64,000 bases of DNA, from NCBI RefSeq assembly GCF_016722895.1, contig NZ_JAEQNA010000001.1:1054001-1118000 (forward strand), written 5' to 3'. Under the pieces are notes generated by a model that saw only the letters and a program-made list of their open reading frames with translations, did not search any database and was not told where the DNA came from. Numbering within the stretch: position 1 is the first letter of the stretch; each line of letters opens with the position of its first letter. Made by a program: the position numbers and the translations under genes. This DNA comes from Ramlibacter aurantiacus. Lineage in GTDB: Bacteria > Pseudomonadota > Gammaproteobacteria > Burkholderiales > Burkholderiaceae_C. Of this stretch, positions 45,353 to 53,201 are shown piece by piece.

Positions 45353-47254
45353 ATGGATAGGAAAGTGGCGGGCCACGCGCGCCCAACGCCCGCGCACGAC
45401 GTAGGCCGCACGGCCGGCGCCGCAACGCGGACGCCGACGGACCGCCTGCCCGCAAGGTCCCGACCTTCCCCGCTGAACGTGCCAGCTGCGCGAACGCTGC
45501 GCTTGGCAGACCGCAGCCCGAAAAACCCCGCCGCATCTGGCGCCGGCGCGGCCAGCCAGTCGACGCACGCGCCAACCGAAGGACCGAAAGCGGCGAGGCT
45601 GGCCATGGACTGCAAGACTCCGCAGGGCGAGCTGCCCTCGCGGGTACGTGAATTCGATGGGTCCTGGCGAGGCCGAGCCGACGGCATCCTGGACCAGGCT
45701 CGGCAGCTGCGCCGCCTGGACCTGAACCTGGAAGCCCGCACCCTCGGCGCCTGCGGGCCGCGGCAGCGCCGACTGGCGCAAGGGCTGTTGATCACCGACC
45801 AGCTGCTGGACGAGCACGCGCGCGGCGCATCCGCCAGCATGGCGACCCCGCAGCTGCTGCAGGCGCTGCAGGCGCTGCAGGCAGACGGTCGCGCCGCGGT
45901 CAGCGATGCCTGCGCGCGCATCGAGTTGGCGGACGGCCGGTCCCTCACTTCTGTCTTCTTCTCCAAATTCCGGCACGACGACCGGCCGGTTCCACCCACC
46001 GCGCGCCAGCGGATGCAGGACGGCTACCTGCTCGGGTGCGCGCTCGGTGGCCCGACCCTGTCGGCGGACAACCTGCAGGACGTCGTGAGCCAGTGGTTCG
46101 CTGCGTCTCGCGTGGGCGGCGCATCGAGCTGGACCCTGCCGAACGCCCAGTGGTTCTTGCAAGGCTTCCTGAGGGCGAGCGGGGTGGGCGCGCAACTTGC
46201 GCCCCCGTGGCTGCGTGGCCTGCTCGAGCAGCTGATGTCGCCGGCCTTGCGCGAGCTTCCGTTGGGGGCTAGCGCCGTGCACCTGCAAGGCGGGGTCGCC
46301 GTGCTGGTGGACGCCCTGGAGGGCCCCCACATGTTGCGGGCCACCCTCAAGAGCCTGCTCAGGGCGATCGCGGACGTTGTTCCCATGCCGGAGCCGGCCG
46401 CCGAGACCAGCCACGCGTCCGCAGCCGGTACCGCACCGGCGCCGCACGCACAAGTCGCGGGGATCCCGGTGGACGCGGTCCTGGTCGCCCTGCATTCGGG
46501 GGTGATCAGAGGGCTCAGGCAGCCCGACGGGCAGCTGAGCGAAAGATGGGTTCCGCGCTTTGAAAAGCATCTGAACGAGCTGGCCCGTGCAAGGCCGGGC
46601 ACGGCCGCGCTGGAGATCGCCACCGAGCTGCGGATCGCACTGAACGACCGGCAGCCGTCAGCCATGGCTTCGCTGTGGAACACGCAGTGGGAGCTGTGGG
46701 CCCGCATGCCACCGGATCCCATGGCCACCCGCCAGCTGGCCGTCGACCTGGCCACCAAGACGTCCCGCCGGGCAGGTGACATGACGCCGCACGCCTGGAC
46801 CTCGCTCTGCCTGGACCTTGGCAAGGCGGCTGCCGGCCTGGACCCCGAGGCCCACCTCCCTTTCCTGCCGAACTTCGCCAGCTTCCTGCAGATCGCGATG
46901 GCCGCCGCAACGTCCCGGTCGGCCCGCGGCCTCCCCACCGACGACTGGCTGGCCGGGTCGGGCCGGGCGCTGGCCGATCAACTGCAACCAGACGATGCGG
47001 CGCTGAAGGCGTTCGAGTCTTCCCTCGCCAACCTGGAGCGCTGCCTCGGCACGGAGCAGCGGGCCAAGCTCGCGTTGCTGGCGACCGGCTTCCGCCCCGC
47101 GGCAGTCCCGCGGCCAGTCGGCACGACGCCCCTGCGCTCGCCAGAGCGGGCCGAAGCCGCGGATCGCAGACCTGCAGCCCACGCCGCCGACCGCCAGGTA
47201 CCCGCTGAGCACCGGGCAGCGAGAGCGCCTCGATCACCCGTGCGCGAGGACTGA
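45353..47254 (+). CDS. Paralogue array gene 2: putative secreted effector-like protein
   Basis: 633 residues from MDRKVAGHARPTP at 45353, with AGGAG five bases upstream; the same leader word (GGAG..GTTG.CATGGATA) precedes gene 4. An in-frame ATG at 45197 would add 52 residues that look like a paralogue tail, so I reject it. A disordered Ala/Arg/Pro/Ser/Thr-rich segment of ~90 residues precedes the helical part. Module 1: LNLEARTLGACGPRQRRLAQGLL to GYLLGCALGGPTLSADNLQDVVSQWFAA. Module 3: LVALHSGVIRGL, LEIATELRIAL, LWNTQWELW, FASFLQIAMAAA, WLAGSGRALADQL. A threefold LQAL repeat comes from a 9-base tandem near 45863. No homologue could be named. Confidence 0.75.
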   Translation: MDRKVAGHARPTPAHDVGRTAGAATRTPTDRLPARSRPSPLNVPAARTLRLADRSPKNPAASGAGAASQSTHAPTEGPKAARLAMDCKTPQGELPSRVREFDGSWRGRADGILDQARQLRRLDLNLEARTLGACGPRQRRLAQGLLITDQLLDEHARGASASMATPQLLQALQALQADGRAAVSDACARIELADGRSLTSVFFSKFRHDDRPVPPTARQRMQDGYLLGCALGGPTLSADNLQDVVSQWFAASRVGGASSWTLPNAQWFLQGFLRASGVGAQLAPPWLRGLLEQLMSPALRELPLGASAVHLQGGVAVLVDALEGPHMLRATLKSLLRAIADVVPMPEPAAETSHASAAGTAPAPHAQVAGIPVDAVLVALHSGVIRGLRQPDGQLSERWVPRFEKHLNELARARPGTAALEIATELRIALNDRQPSAMASLWNTQWELWARMPPDPMATRQLAVDLATKTSRRAGDMTPHAWTSLCLDLGKAAAGLDPEAHLPFLPNFASFLQIAMAAATSRSARGLPTDDWLAGSGRALADQLQPDDAALKAFESSLANLERCLGTEQRAKLALLATGFRPAAVPRPVGTTPLRSPERAEAADRRPAAHAADRQVPAEHRAARAPRSPVRED

Positions 47255-47286
47255 GCGCACCGCCTCGCCCTTTGCGGCTGCACGAC

Positions 47287-47314
47287 GGAACCGCCAGCGC
47301 TGCGGACCTACCAA
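47287..47314 (+). promoter_or_regulatory. Candidate HrpL-type promoter (hrp box) 3
   Basis: GGAACC at 47287-47292 (perfect), 15 bases, CTACCAA at 47308-47314: one mismatch to CCACNNA. It ends exactly 44 bases before the ATG at 47359, the same distance as box 1 to gene 1. Box 3 lies 2150 bases after box 2. Confidence 0.68.
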
Positions 47315-47358
47315 CCCGCCGGCCAGGTCGGCTGGCCTGCCTTACCGGGAATCGACAC

Positions 47359-47826
47359 ATGCAAGCACATTCAAGGGGGATTGGCATGGGCTCGTCCTAC
47401 CGGCCAGAACGCCCGATAGCCACCGATTCCAAGATCGACGTGCCGCGCGCGGCACGGCCGCGGGAAGCGCAGCCCGAGACCCCTCGCCCGACGCTATTCG
47501 CTTGGCTTGAAGAAAGCATCCCTGTCCTGGTCAGGGGACTGGGTGGAGCCGCCATGCCCGTGGAAGATGCCCGGTTCCTGGGCAGGCTGTTCCGGGCTGC
47601 GGGCCAGCAATCGGGCCGCACCTCGACGGGCCTCGACGCGCAAGCACGGAGGGCCGTGCACGAAGGAGTGATCGCCGGGCTGAGGGAGGAAGGCTTTGCG
47701 ACGCGCCTGCCAAAGCCCTTGGCGGGCCCGATACCCGATCTCCTGCTGCAGCCGATCCAAGAGGCTCTGGAGCAGTCGCTGCCGACACTTTCGAGCACCC
47801 CTGTCGGGCCTGTGCACGGCAAGTGA
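47359..47826 (+). CDS. Paralogue array gene 3: short, truncated family member
   Basis: 155 residues from the ATG at 47359, which has the same promoter distance and leader (GGGAATCGACAC) as gene 1. A Met at 47386 with a strong AGGGGG site is an alternative. Only the middle of the family fold is present: ESIPVLVRGLGGAAMPVEDARFLGRLFRAAG matches module 2, and VHEGVIAGLREEGF matches the start of module 3. The rest of module 3, including the W..SG.ELA end, is missing. It may be a degraded copy or a compact effector. It lies 171 bases before gene 4, with no box of its own between. Confidence 0.65.
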   Translation: MQAHSRGIGMGSSYRPERPIATDSKIDVPRAARPREAQPETPRPTLFAWLEESIPVLVRGLGGAAMPVEDARFLGRLFRAAGQQSGRTSTGLDAQARRAVHEGVIAGLREEGFATRLPKPLAGPIPDLLLQPIQEALEQSLPTLSSTPVGPVHGK

Positions 47827-47997
47827 ACCGAACCTGCGCCTCGCACCCCGCCGCGGGCGGTCGAGGTCTCCACCGGAGTGCCACCTCGAAGCCGTTTCGC
47901 GGCTCACGACTTCACGTCGTCGCGTCGCGGCCGGACGAGAAGAAGTGAGTTGCCCCATCCGATCCGACCCCCACCCCACCTGAAACGGAGAGTTGTC

Positions 47998-49224
47998 ATG
48001 GATACCAAATTGACGCGCCATGCGCCTTACAGCCCGAGACCCGGCTCGCGCGGCCCTGCTGCCGATCAGCCGGACATGCAGGACGACAGCCCGCTCGAGG
48101 ACGCGCCGAGGCCCCGCCCTCGTCCGGCCCGCCCTGCATCGCAGTCCACCACGGCGACGTTGCCCGACCGGCACCCGCGGCAACTCGGCGGGGACGTGCA
48201 CGGTCCCGACGACGCGCGCGCCTCGGTCGCGGCGGGCACGGAGACCAGGCAGATTCGCGCCCTGCTGACTCAACTGCGCGCGCAGGCCTCTCGCGACCTG
48301 ACCGCGCAGGCCATGCTGGGACAAGCCGAGTTAAGCGCCGCGAGGCTGGCCTCGTGTCTGGGCGGGCCCGAGATCAGCGAGGCGCACCTCAGGTCTGTGA
48401 CCAGAACGCTGTCGATCGCCGCCCCACGGCTCGAGCCGCAGGAACAGGCCGGCTCGGGGGTCACTCCCAAGACTGGCGCATCGGTCTCCGCGGACCAGCT
48501 CCTGATCGCCCTTCACAAAGGGTTGATCGGCGCGCTGCGCCCGCAGGACGGACCGCTGAATGCTCGCTTCAGTCCCTGGTTCGAGGAGCATCTCCACGCG
48601 CTGGCACGTACGCGCCCGGGTACTGCGCCCCTGGAAATCGCGACCGAACTGCGGATTGCACAGGATGACCAGCAGCCGGCAACCATGGCCAGGCACTGGA
48701 GCTGGCAATGGCAGGCGCTGGCCGCAAAGACCGACGACCTGTTCGCGATCGGCCGCGCCAGCACCGATCTGCTGACCAGGCTGCACGGCCGGGCAGACGG
48801 CATGCAAGCGCGTGCCTGGGTCGGCCTCTGGGTGGACCTGGCCGAGGCGTCCGTGCGGTGGGACCCTCACGTGCGCGCCTATGCCAACCCGCTGAACTTC
48901 AGCACCTTTTTGCAGATCGCGATCGACGGCGCCGAGCGCCGGCAGGCTCGCGGGGGCGACACGAAGGAATGGCTGGCCGCCTCCGGCAGTGAACTGGCCC
49001 TTCGACTCGGCCCGCGCGAGCCCCTGCGACGGCAGTTCGAGCTGGCCGTCGCCCACTGCAAGCGCGACCTGGACGAGCGGCACCACGCATCGATCAACGC
49101 GCTGGCGAGCGGCTTTCGAGCGGCGGCGACCGTCCCGCCGGCGCAACCAAGCCCGCCCCAGCCCGGTGGATCTCGCAGCACGGCCATGCCTGGCGCCGAC
49201 GGCGCCACGACCAACCCTCACTGA
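47998..49224 (+). CDS. Paralogue array gene 4: putative secreted effector-like protein
   Basis: 408 residues from MDTKLTRHAPYSP; start chosen for GGAGAG upstream and alignment with MDRKVAGHARPTP of gene 2. About 85 disordered residues rich in Pro, Arg, Asp and Ser precede module 2 (AARLASCLGGPEISEAHLRSVTRTL) and a complete module 3: LLIALHKGLIGALR, LEIATELRIAQ, WSWQWQALA, ARAWVGLWVDLAEA, FSTFLQIAIDGAERR, WLAASGSELALRLG. Module 1 is absent. No hrp box was found in the 171-base gap upstream, so it is probably read from box 3 with gene 3. Its 3' half is nearly copied in gene 5. Confidence 0.75.
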   Translation: MDTKLTRHAPYSPRPGSRGPAADQPDMQDDSPLEDAPRPRPRPARPASQSTTATLPDRHPRQLGGDVHGPDDARASVAAGTETRQIRALLTQLRAQASRDLTAQAMLGQAELSAARLASCLGGPEISEAHLRSVTRTLSIAAPRLEPQEQAGSGVTPKTGASVSADQLLIALHKGLIGALRPQDGPLNARFSPWFEEHLHALARTRPGTAPLEIATELRIAQDDQQPATMARHWSWQWQALAAKTDDLFAIGRASTDLLTRLHGRADGMQARAWVGLWVDLAEASVRWDPHVRAYANPLNFSTFLQIAIDGAERRQARGGDTKEWLAASGSELALRLGPREPLRRQFELAVAHCKRDLDERHHASINALASGFRAAATVPPAQPSPPQPGGSRSTAMPGADGATTNPH

Positions 49225-49239
49225 CCCCCAAGGACGCCC

Positions 49240-50124
49240 ATGGAACTGAAGTCGGCGCGCTACGCGCGCCAAAGTCAAACGACGCCCGTGAGCGGCGGCT
49301 CGGTCGCAACGCAGCCCGCGCGCGCCACGGCCGGCCCCCGGGAAGCGAGTTCAGCCGCTCGGCGCCCGACCTCCCGACCGAAGGCGCCACCTGCGCATCC
49401 GCGCCAGTTGGCCGACCTGAGCGTTTTGGCGACTGCCCCCGCAGACCCTGGCCGCAGCGCCCGGTCAACGAGCTCCCTGCCCCATGAAGCTGGCGCCGCG
49501 ACACCGGCCGTGAGCTTGAAGCGATCGCGCGACGGTGAAGGCCCTGCAACGGCTGTCGTGCCGCCGGCTCTCTCGCCAGCGGCTGTCTTGCGGACCACTT
49601 TCGCGGCGCGAATCGCTCAAGGTGATGAGCCCCAGCCGAGCCCTGAGCAATGGAACAAGCCCTGGAAAGGGTTGGCCCAGTCCGCCACGGATTCGCTTGC
49701 GGTCAGCGCAGCGAGCGTCGAGCTCCTCGAGCGGCTGCACCGAGACGCACGCACCCTGCAGCCGCGCGCATGGGTGGGCCTCTGGGTCGACCTGGGCGAG
49801 GCGGCCGCGCGGTGGGACCCGCACCTGCACGCCTATGACAACCCCCTGGACTTCAGCACCTTCCTGCAGATCGCCATCGACAGCGCCGAATCCCGACGGG
49901 CAAGCGGCCCCGACGCACGGAAATGGCTGGCCGCCTCCGGCAGCGAACTGGCCCTGCGCCTCGGCCCGCGCGAGGCGCCCCGGCGGCAGTTCGAGCTTGC
50001 CGTAGCCCACTGCAAGCACGACCTGGACGAGCGGCACCAGGCGCCGATCGACACGCTGGCGAGCGGCTTTCGAGCGGCCATCGCCCCGCCGGCGCAGGAG
50101 GCGCCAGGCGCGCAGCCCGGTTGA
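49240..50124 (+). CDS. Paralogue array gene 5: member with only the second half of module 3
   Basis: 294 residues, 15 bases behind gene 4, with AAGGA before the ATG. About 115 residues of Ala/Pro/Ser/Arg-rich, low-order sequence (MELKSARYARQSQ...) are followed directly by the end of module 3 from RIAQGDEPQPSPEQW onward: PRAWVGLWVDLGEAAARWDPHLHAYDN, FSTFLQIAIDSAE, KWLAASGSELALRLGPRE. This last ~145-residue part is close to identical to gene 4, at ~0.95 kb distance, showing a recent tandem duplication. The module-opening L.ALH.GLI.GL is gone. The protein may keep a secretion tail plus one subdomain. Confidence 0.72.
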   Translation: MELKSARYARQSQTTPVSGGSVATQPARATAGPREASSAARRPTSRPKAPPAHPRQLADLSVLATAPADPGRSARSTSSLPHEAGAATPAVSLKRSRDGEGPATAVVPPALSPAAVLRTTFAARIAQGDEPQPSPEQWNKPWKGLAQSATDSLAVSAASVELLERLHRDARTLQPRAWVGLWVDLGEAAARWDPHLHAYDNPLDFSTFLQIAIDSAESRRASGPDARKWLAASGSELALRLGPREAPRRQFELAVAHCKHDLDERHQAPIDTLASGFRAAIAPPAQEAPGAQPG

Positions 50125-50167
50125 TCCCGCAGGACCGCCAACCCTCACTGACCGACAAGGAGCCCCC

Positions 50168-52000
50168 GTGGAGCTGAAGTCCGCGCCCCCGCGCCCGAGT
50201 CAAATGACGCCCTTGCGGGCTGGCTCGGCCGGCATGCAGCCCGGGCGCGCCCGCGCGCCGGAGCCGATCCGGATCCCATCAAGTCGCCGGCCGGCCCCCC
50301 GGGCCGCATCAAGGGAGATGAACACGATGGAACCACGACCGAGCCGCGCAGGATCCGCGCTTTCCTGGCGCGGCCAACCGCCCAGCGATTTCAAGCTGCC
50401 ACCTGCTGTCGCGACAAGCGAATCGGCAGCAACGCCCGGCGCAACGCCTACCCCAGCACCTACAACAACGCCCCTCGTGCGCATGGCGCGCCCGCTTTCC
50501 CGTGCCCAGTCAACTCGCCTGGTGACCGCCCAGCAGCTGCTTCGTGATAGCCAACGACCGTCGGGCAACTTTTGGGATCTGGCCAGAGGAGCCTACGCCA
50601 CGACGGCTAGAGGGCCCTACCACCGACAGCTCGCGCGGTTTCACAGGGATGCCACCCGGCTGCTGGCGAACTGCCCGGATTGCGAGTCCGCACCGGCGAC
50701 GAGTCTCGACCGAGCCACCCGCATGCGCCTCCAGAGCTTGCAGGACAGGGCCCGGCGAGGGCTGGCGGGCGCTGCACGGACCATGTCCCTGGAAGGCCAG
50801 TCCATTCCCGCGCGCTGGTTTTCCCTGCCCATAGGACCGTTTTCGTACGGCGCCGAAGATGGCTATTCGCTGGGAATGCTGCTGGGTGGACCGACCTGCT
50901 CCGAGGCCGACAGGCTCGAGGTCTTGCGACAATGGTTTGCTGCCGTCCGTTCCACCGGGGGGCGACCAGGGCGCAACGGCGCAACCGCCATTCTGGAAGG
51001 CTTCGGGGAGGCCACACGAATGAGTCTGGACGAAGCCGCGGCCACCTACATGCGCGCGACCTGCACAGACCTGCCGGCGAGCCGGGACGATCGCTCCTCG
51101 CAAGACCGGGCCTGGCACCTGGAACTGAGGGTCGCCACGCTCATGGGACACGGCTTCGGTGGCGGCGACATGCCCGAGGCCATCGCGCGCGACTTGGTCA
51201 AAGCGGTCATGCAGACGAGCCTCGCACGGGCTCGCGCCGCGGAGGGTCGCGCCACGCACGACCTGGTGGCGATGCACCAAGGCCTGGTGGACGGCCTCAC
51301 CACCCACCCTGCGACGCTCACGCCGACGATGGCTGATGTTCTTCAACAGCATTTGCAGGAGTTGTCGGGCGAATTCCTCGGTACCGCTCCCCTGCAGATG
51401 GCGCTTCAACTGAAGATCAAGTTGCACGCCGATCCCCCGGCATCACTGCAGGCGCTGTGGGACCTGCAGTGGCAGTTATTGGCCGATGAGCTGTCGTTGC
51501 GGCACCCCGCGGCCGATGTGTCCGACGAGCTCGACAAGGCATGCGCCGAGCTGAGCCGGCAGCTCGCGATCTGGGCAGGCGACATGGACTCGCAGGTCTG
51601 GCCCCGCATCTGGTTGGACGTGGCCCAGCCGCTTACCAGCAACCTCAGCGACTTCGAAGAGGTCCGGCGGCCACCCAACTTCGAAGCCTTCATCCATGCT
51701 GCGGTCGAGGCGGCCGAGCGCAGGGGACGCTTCGGTCGTCCGTGCGACGACTGGCTGGTCGAGTCCGGCGCAGAGCTGGCCAGCGGCTTACCCATCGGCC
51801 ACCTCCGGAGGTTCGAACACGCGGCCAACGCCACTCGAGGTGCGTTGAATCCGTCGCGCCAGCGAATGGTGGACTGTCTGGTTCGCGGCTTCACCGGCGT
51901 TGCTTCAGGCGCTGGCCGGCGCGAGCTGAGCACCGCCCCTGGCGAACAAGCTGTCGTCGCGCAGACCAAGCCGTCCGGCCAGACGCAACCCGGCTCTTGA
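50168..52000 (+). CDS. Paralogue array gene 6: putative secreted effector-like protein with chimeric N-terminus
   Basis: 610 residues from a GTG at 50168 with AAGGAG five bases upstream. The first ~33 codons (MELKSAPPRPSQ) and the 30 bases before them repeat the start of gene 5. At codon 54 a second start, ATG 50327 with AGGGAG upstream (MEPRPSRAGS), matches the starts of genes 1 and 3. All three modules are present: YHRQLARFHRDATRLL to DGYSLGMLLGGPTCSEADRLEVLRQWFAA; DLVKAVMQTS; then LVAMHQGLVDGL, LQMALQLKIKL, LWDLQWQLL, FEAFIHAAVEAAERR, WLVESGAELASGL and RMVDCLVRGFTGVAS. Both starts may be used. It converges on serC with 40 bases between. Confidence 0.75.
   Translation: MELKSAPPRPSQMTPLRAGSAGMQPGRARAPEPIRIPSSRRPAPRAASREMNTMEPRPSRAGSALSWRGQPPSDFKLPPAVATSESAATPGATPTPAPTTTPLVRMARPLSRAQSTRLVTAQQLLRDSQRPSGNFWDLARGAYATTARGPYHRQLARFHRDATRLLANCPDCESAPATSLDRATRMRLQSLQDRARRGLAGAARTMSLEGQSIPARWFSLPIGPFSYGAEDGYSLGMLLGGPTCSEADRLEVLRQWFAAVRSTGGRPGRNGATAILEGFGEATRMSLDEAAATYMRATCTDLPASRDDRSSQDRAWHLELRVATLMGHGFGGGDMPEAIARDLVKAVMQTSLARARAAEGRATHDLVAMHQGLVDGLTTHPATLTPTMADVLQQHLQELSGEFLGTAPLQMALQLKIKLHADPPASLQALWDLQWQLLADELSLRHPAADVSDELDKACAELSRQLAIWAGDMDSQVWPRIWLDVAQPLTSNLSDFEEVRRPPNFEAFIHAAVEAAERRGRFGRPCDDWLVESGAELASGLPIGHLRRFEHAANATRGALNPSRQRMVDCLVRGFTGVASGAGRRELSTAPGEQAVVAQTKPSGQTQPGS
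50276..50326 (+). promoter_or_regulatory. Degenerate hrp-box half and leader inside gene 6
   Basis: CCATCAA at 50276-50282 is one mismatch from the CCACNNA half of the hrp box and ends exactly 44 bases before ATG 50327, as in genes 1 and 3. The leader (CGCCGGCC...AAGGGAGATGAACACG) is also family-like. The GGAACC half is missing at the right distance; that DNA now belongs to the copied gene 5 start. It looks like a promoter cut by recombination. Confidence 0.45.
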
Positions 52001-52040
52001 TACGCCGGCACCCAGACTCGGCCCATCGCCCAGGCACGGC

Positions 52041-53126
52041 TCAGCCGTGCCGCGCCTCGAACTCGCGCATGTAGTCCACCAGGGCGCGCACCCCCTCGAT
52101 GGGCATGGCGTTGTAAATCGAGGCGCGCATGCCGCCGACCGACCGGTGCCCCTTGAGCTGCACCAGGCCTCGGGCCTGCGCGCCCTTGAGGAAAACCTCA
52201 TCGAGTGAGGTATCGCGCAGCCAAAACGGCACGTTCATGCGCGAGCGGTCGGCGGGCTCGACGGGGTTGCTGAAAAAGCGGCTCTGGTCGAGAAAGTCGT
52301 ACAGCACGGCCGCCTTGGCCCGGTTGTGCGCCTCCATGGCCGCCAATCCGCCCAGCGACTGCACATGCTTGAAGACCAGCCCTGCGATGTAGATCGCGTA
52401 GGTGGGTGGCGTGTTGTACATGGAGTCCGCCTTGGCCTGGATCTGGTAGTTGAAGACCGAGGGTGTGGTGGGCAGGGCATGGCCCAGCAGGTCTTCGCGC
52501 ACGATGACCAGCGTGAGGCCCGACATACCGACGTTCTTTTGAGCGCCGGCGTAGATCAGGCCGTAACGCGAGACGTCGATGGGCCGCGACAGGAGGTTGG
52601 ACGACATGTCCGACACCAGCGGCACGCCGCCGGTGTCGGGCGTCCAGAAGCACTCGACGCCGCCGATCGTTTCGTTGGCGCAGTAGTGCACGTAGGCGGC
52701 ACCAGGATCGAGCTTCCATTCGGATGGCGCCGGCATGCGCAGGTAGCGACCGCCCTCCTCGCTGGAAGCGGCGATGCGGATGGGACCGAAGTGCGCGGCT
52801 TCGTCGGCGCTTCTCTTGGACCAGTCGCCGCTGAGCACGTAGTCAGCCCGCCCGGTTCGCCCGATCAGGTTCATCGGCACGATGGCGTTCTGGCCGATGC
52901 CGCCGCCTTGCAGGAACAGCACCGTGTAGTTCGGCGGAATGGCCAGCAGTTCGCGCAGGCTGGCTTCAGCCTCCGCCTGGATGGACATGAACTCCTTGCC
53001 GCGATGGCTCATCTCCATCACCGACATGCCACTGCCGCGCCAGTCGAGCATCTCGTCGGCGGCTTGCCGCAGGACGGGCTCGGGAAGGGTGGCGGGACCG
53101 GGGCTGAAGTTGAAGACGCGGGGCAT
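52041..53126 (-). CDS. serC: Phosphoserine aminotransferase
   Basis: 361 residues from [18 protein letters not shown] at 53126; a longer frame upstream lacks family similarity. The PLP-binding Lys is in [22 protein letters not shown]; other SerC hallmarks are [12 protein letters not shown]-type cofactor loop, [13 protein letters not shown], and C-terminal [28 protein letters not shown]. It converts 3-phosphohydroxypyruvate and glutamate to phosphoserine, and also serves pyridoxal-phosphate synthesis. In many Burkholderiales serC is followed by pheA/hisC/aroA; here it is followed by the convergent effector-like array, so that neighbourhood has been broken or never existed. Confidence 0.96.
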   Translation of the reverse strand: MPRVFNFSPGPATLPEPVLRQAADEMLDWRGSGMSVMEMSHRGKEFMSIQAEAEASLRELLAIPPNYTVLFLQGGGIGQNAIVPMNLIGRTGRADYVLSGDWSKRSADEAAHFGPIRIAASSEEGGRYLRMPAPSEWKLDPGAAYVHYCANETIGGVECFWTPDTGGVPLVSDMSSNLLSRPIDVSRYGLIYAGAQKNVGMSGLTLVIVREDLLGHALPTTPSVFNYQIQAKADSMYNTPPTYAIYIAGLVFKHVQSLGGLAAMEAHNRAKAAVLYDFLDQSRFFSNPVEPADRSRMNVPFWLRDTSLDEVFLKGAQARGLVQLKGHRSVGGMRASIYNAMPIEGVRALVDYMREFEARHG

Positions 53127-53201
53127 GGCTGGGAACTCTGGCTGGAAGATGGGAGCGCCCGGCGCGAGGCCGGGCCGCGTCATTTTCGCATCGGCAGTCG
53201 G

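Noticed and set aside
43268-47386. PIP or hrpII boxes (TTCG-N16-TTCG type) upstream of the array genes
   Set aside because: I looked for these because Ralstonia/Xanthomonas-type systems use them, and saw none at suitable distance; only the GGAAC/CCAC type is present.
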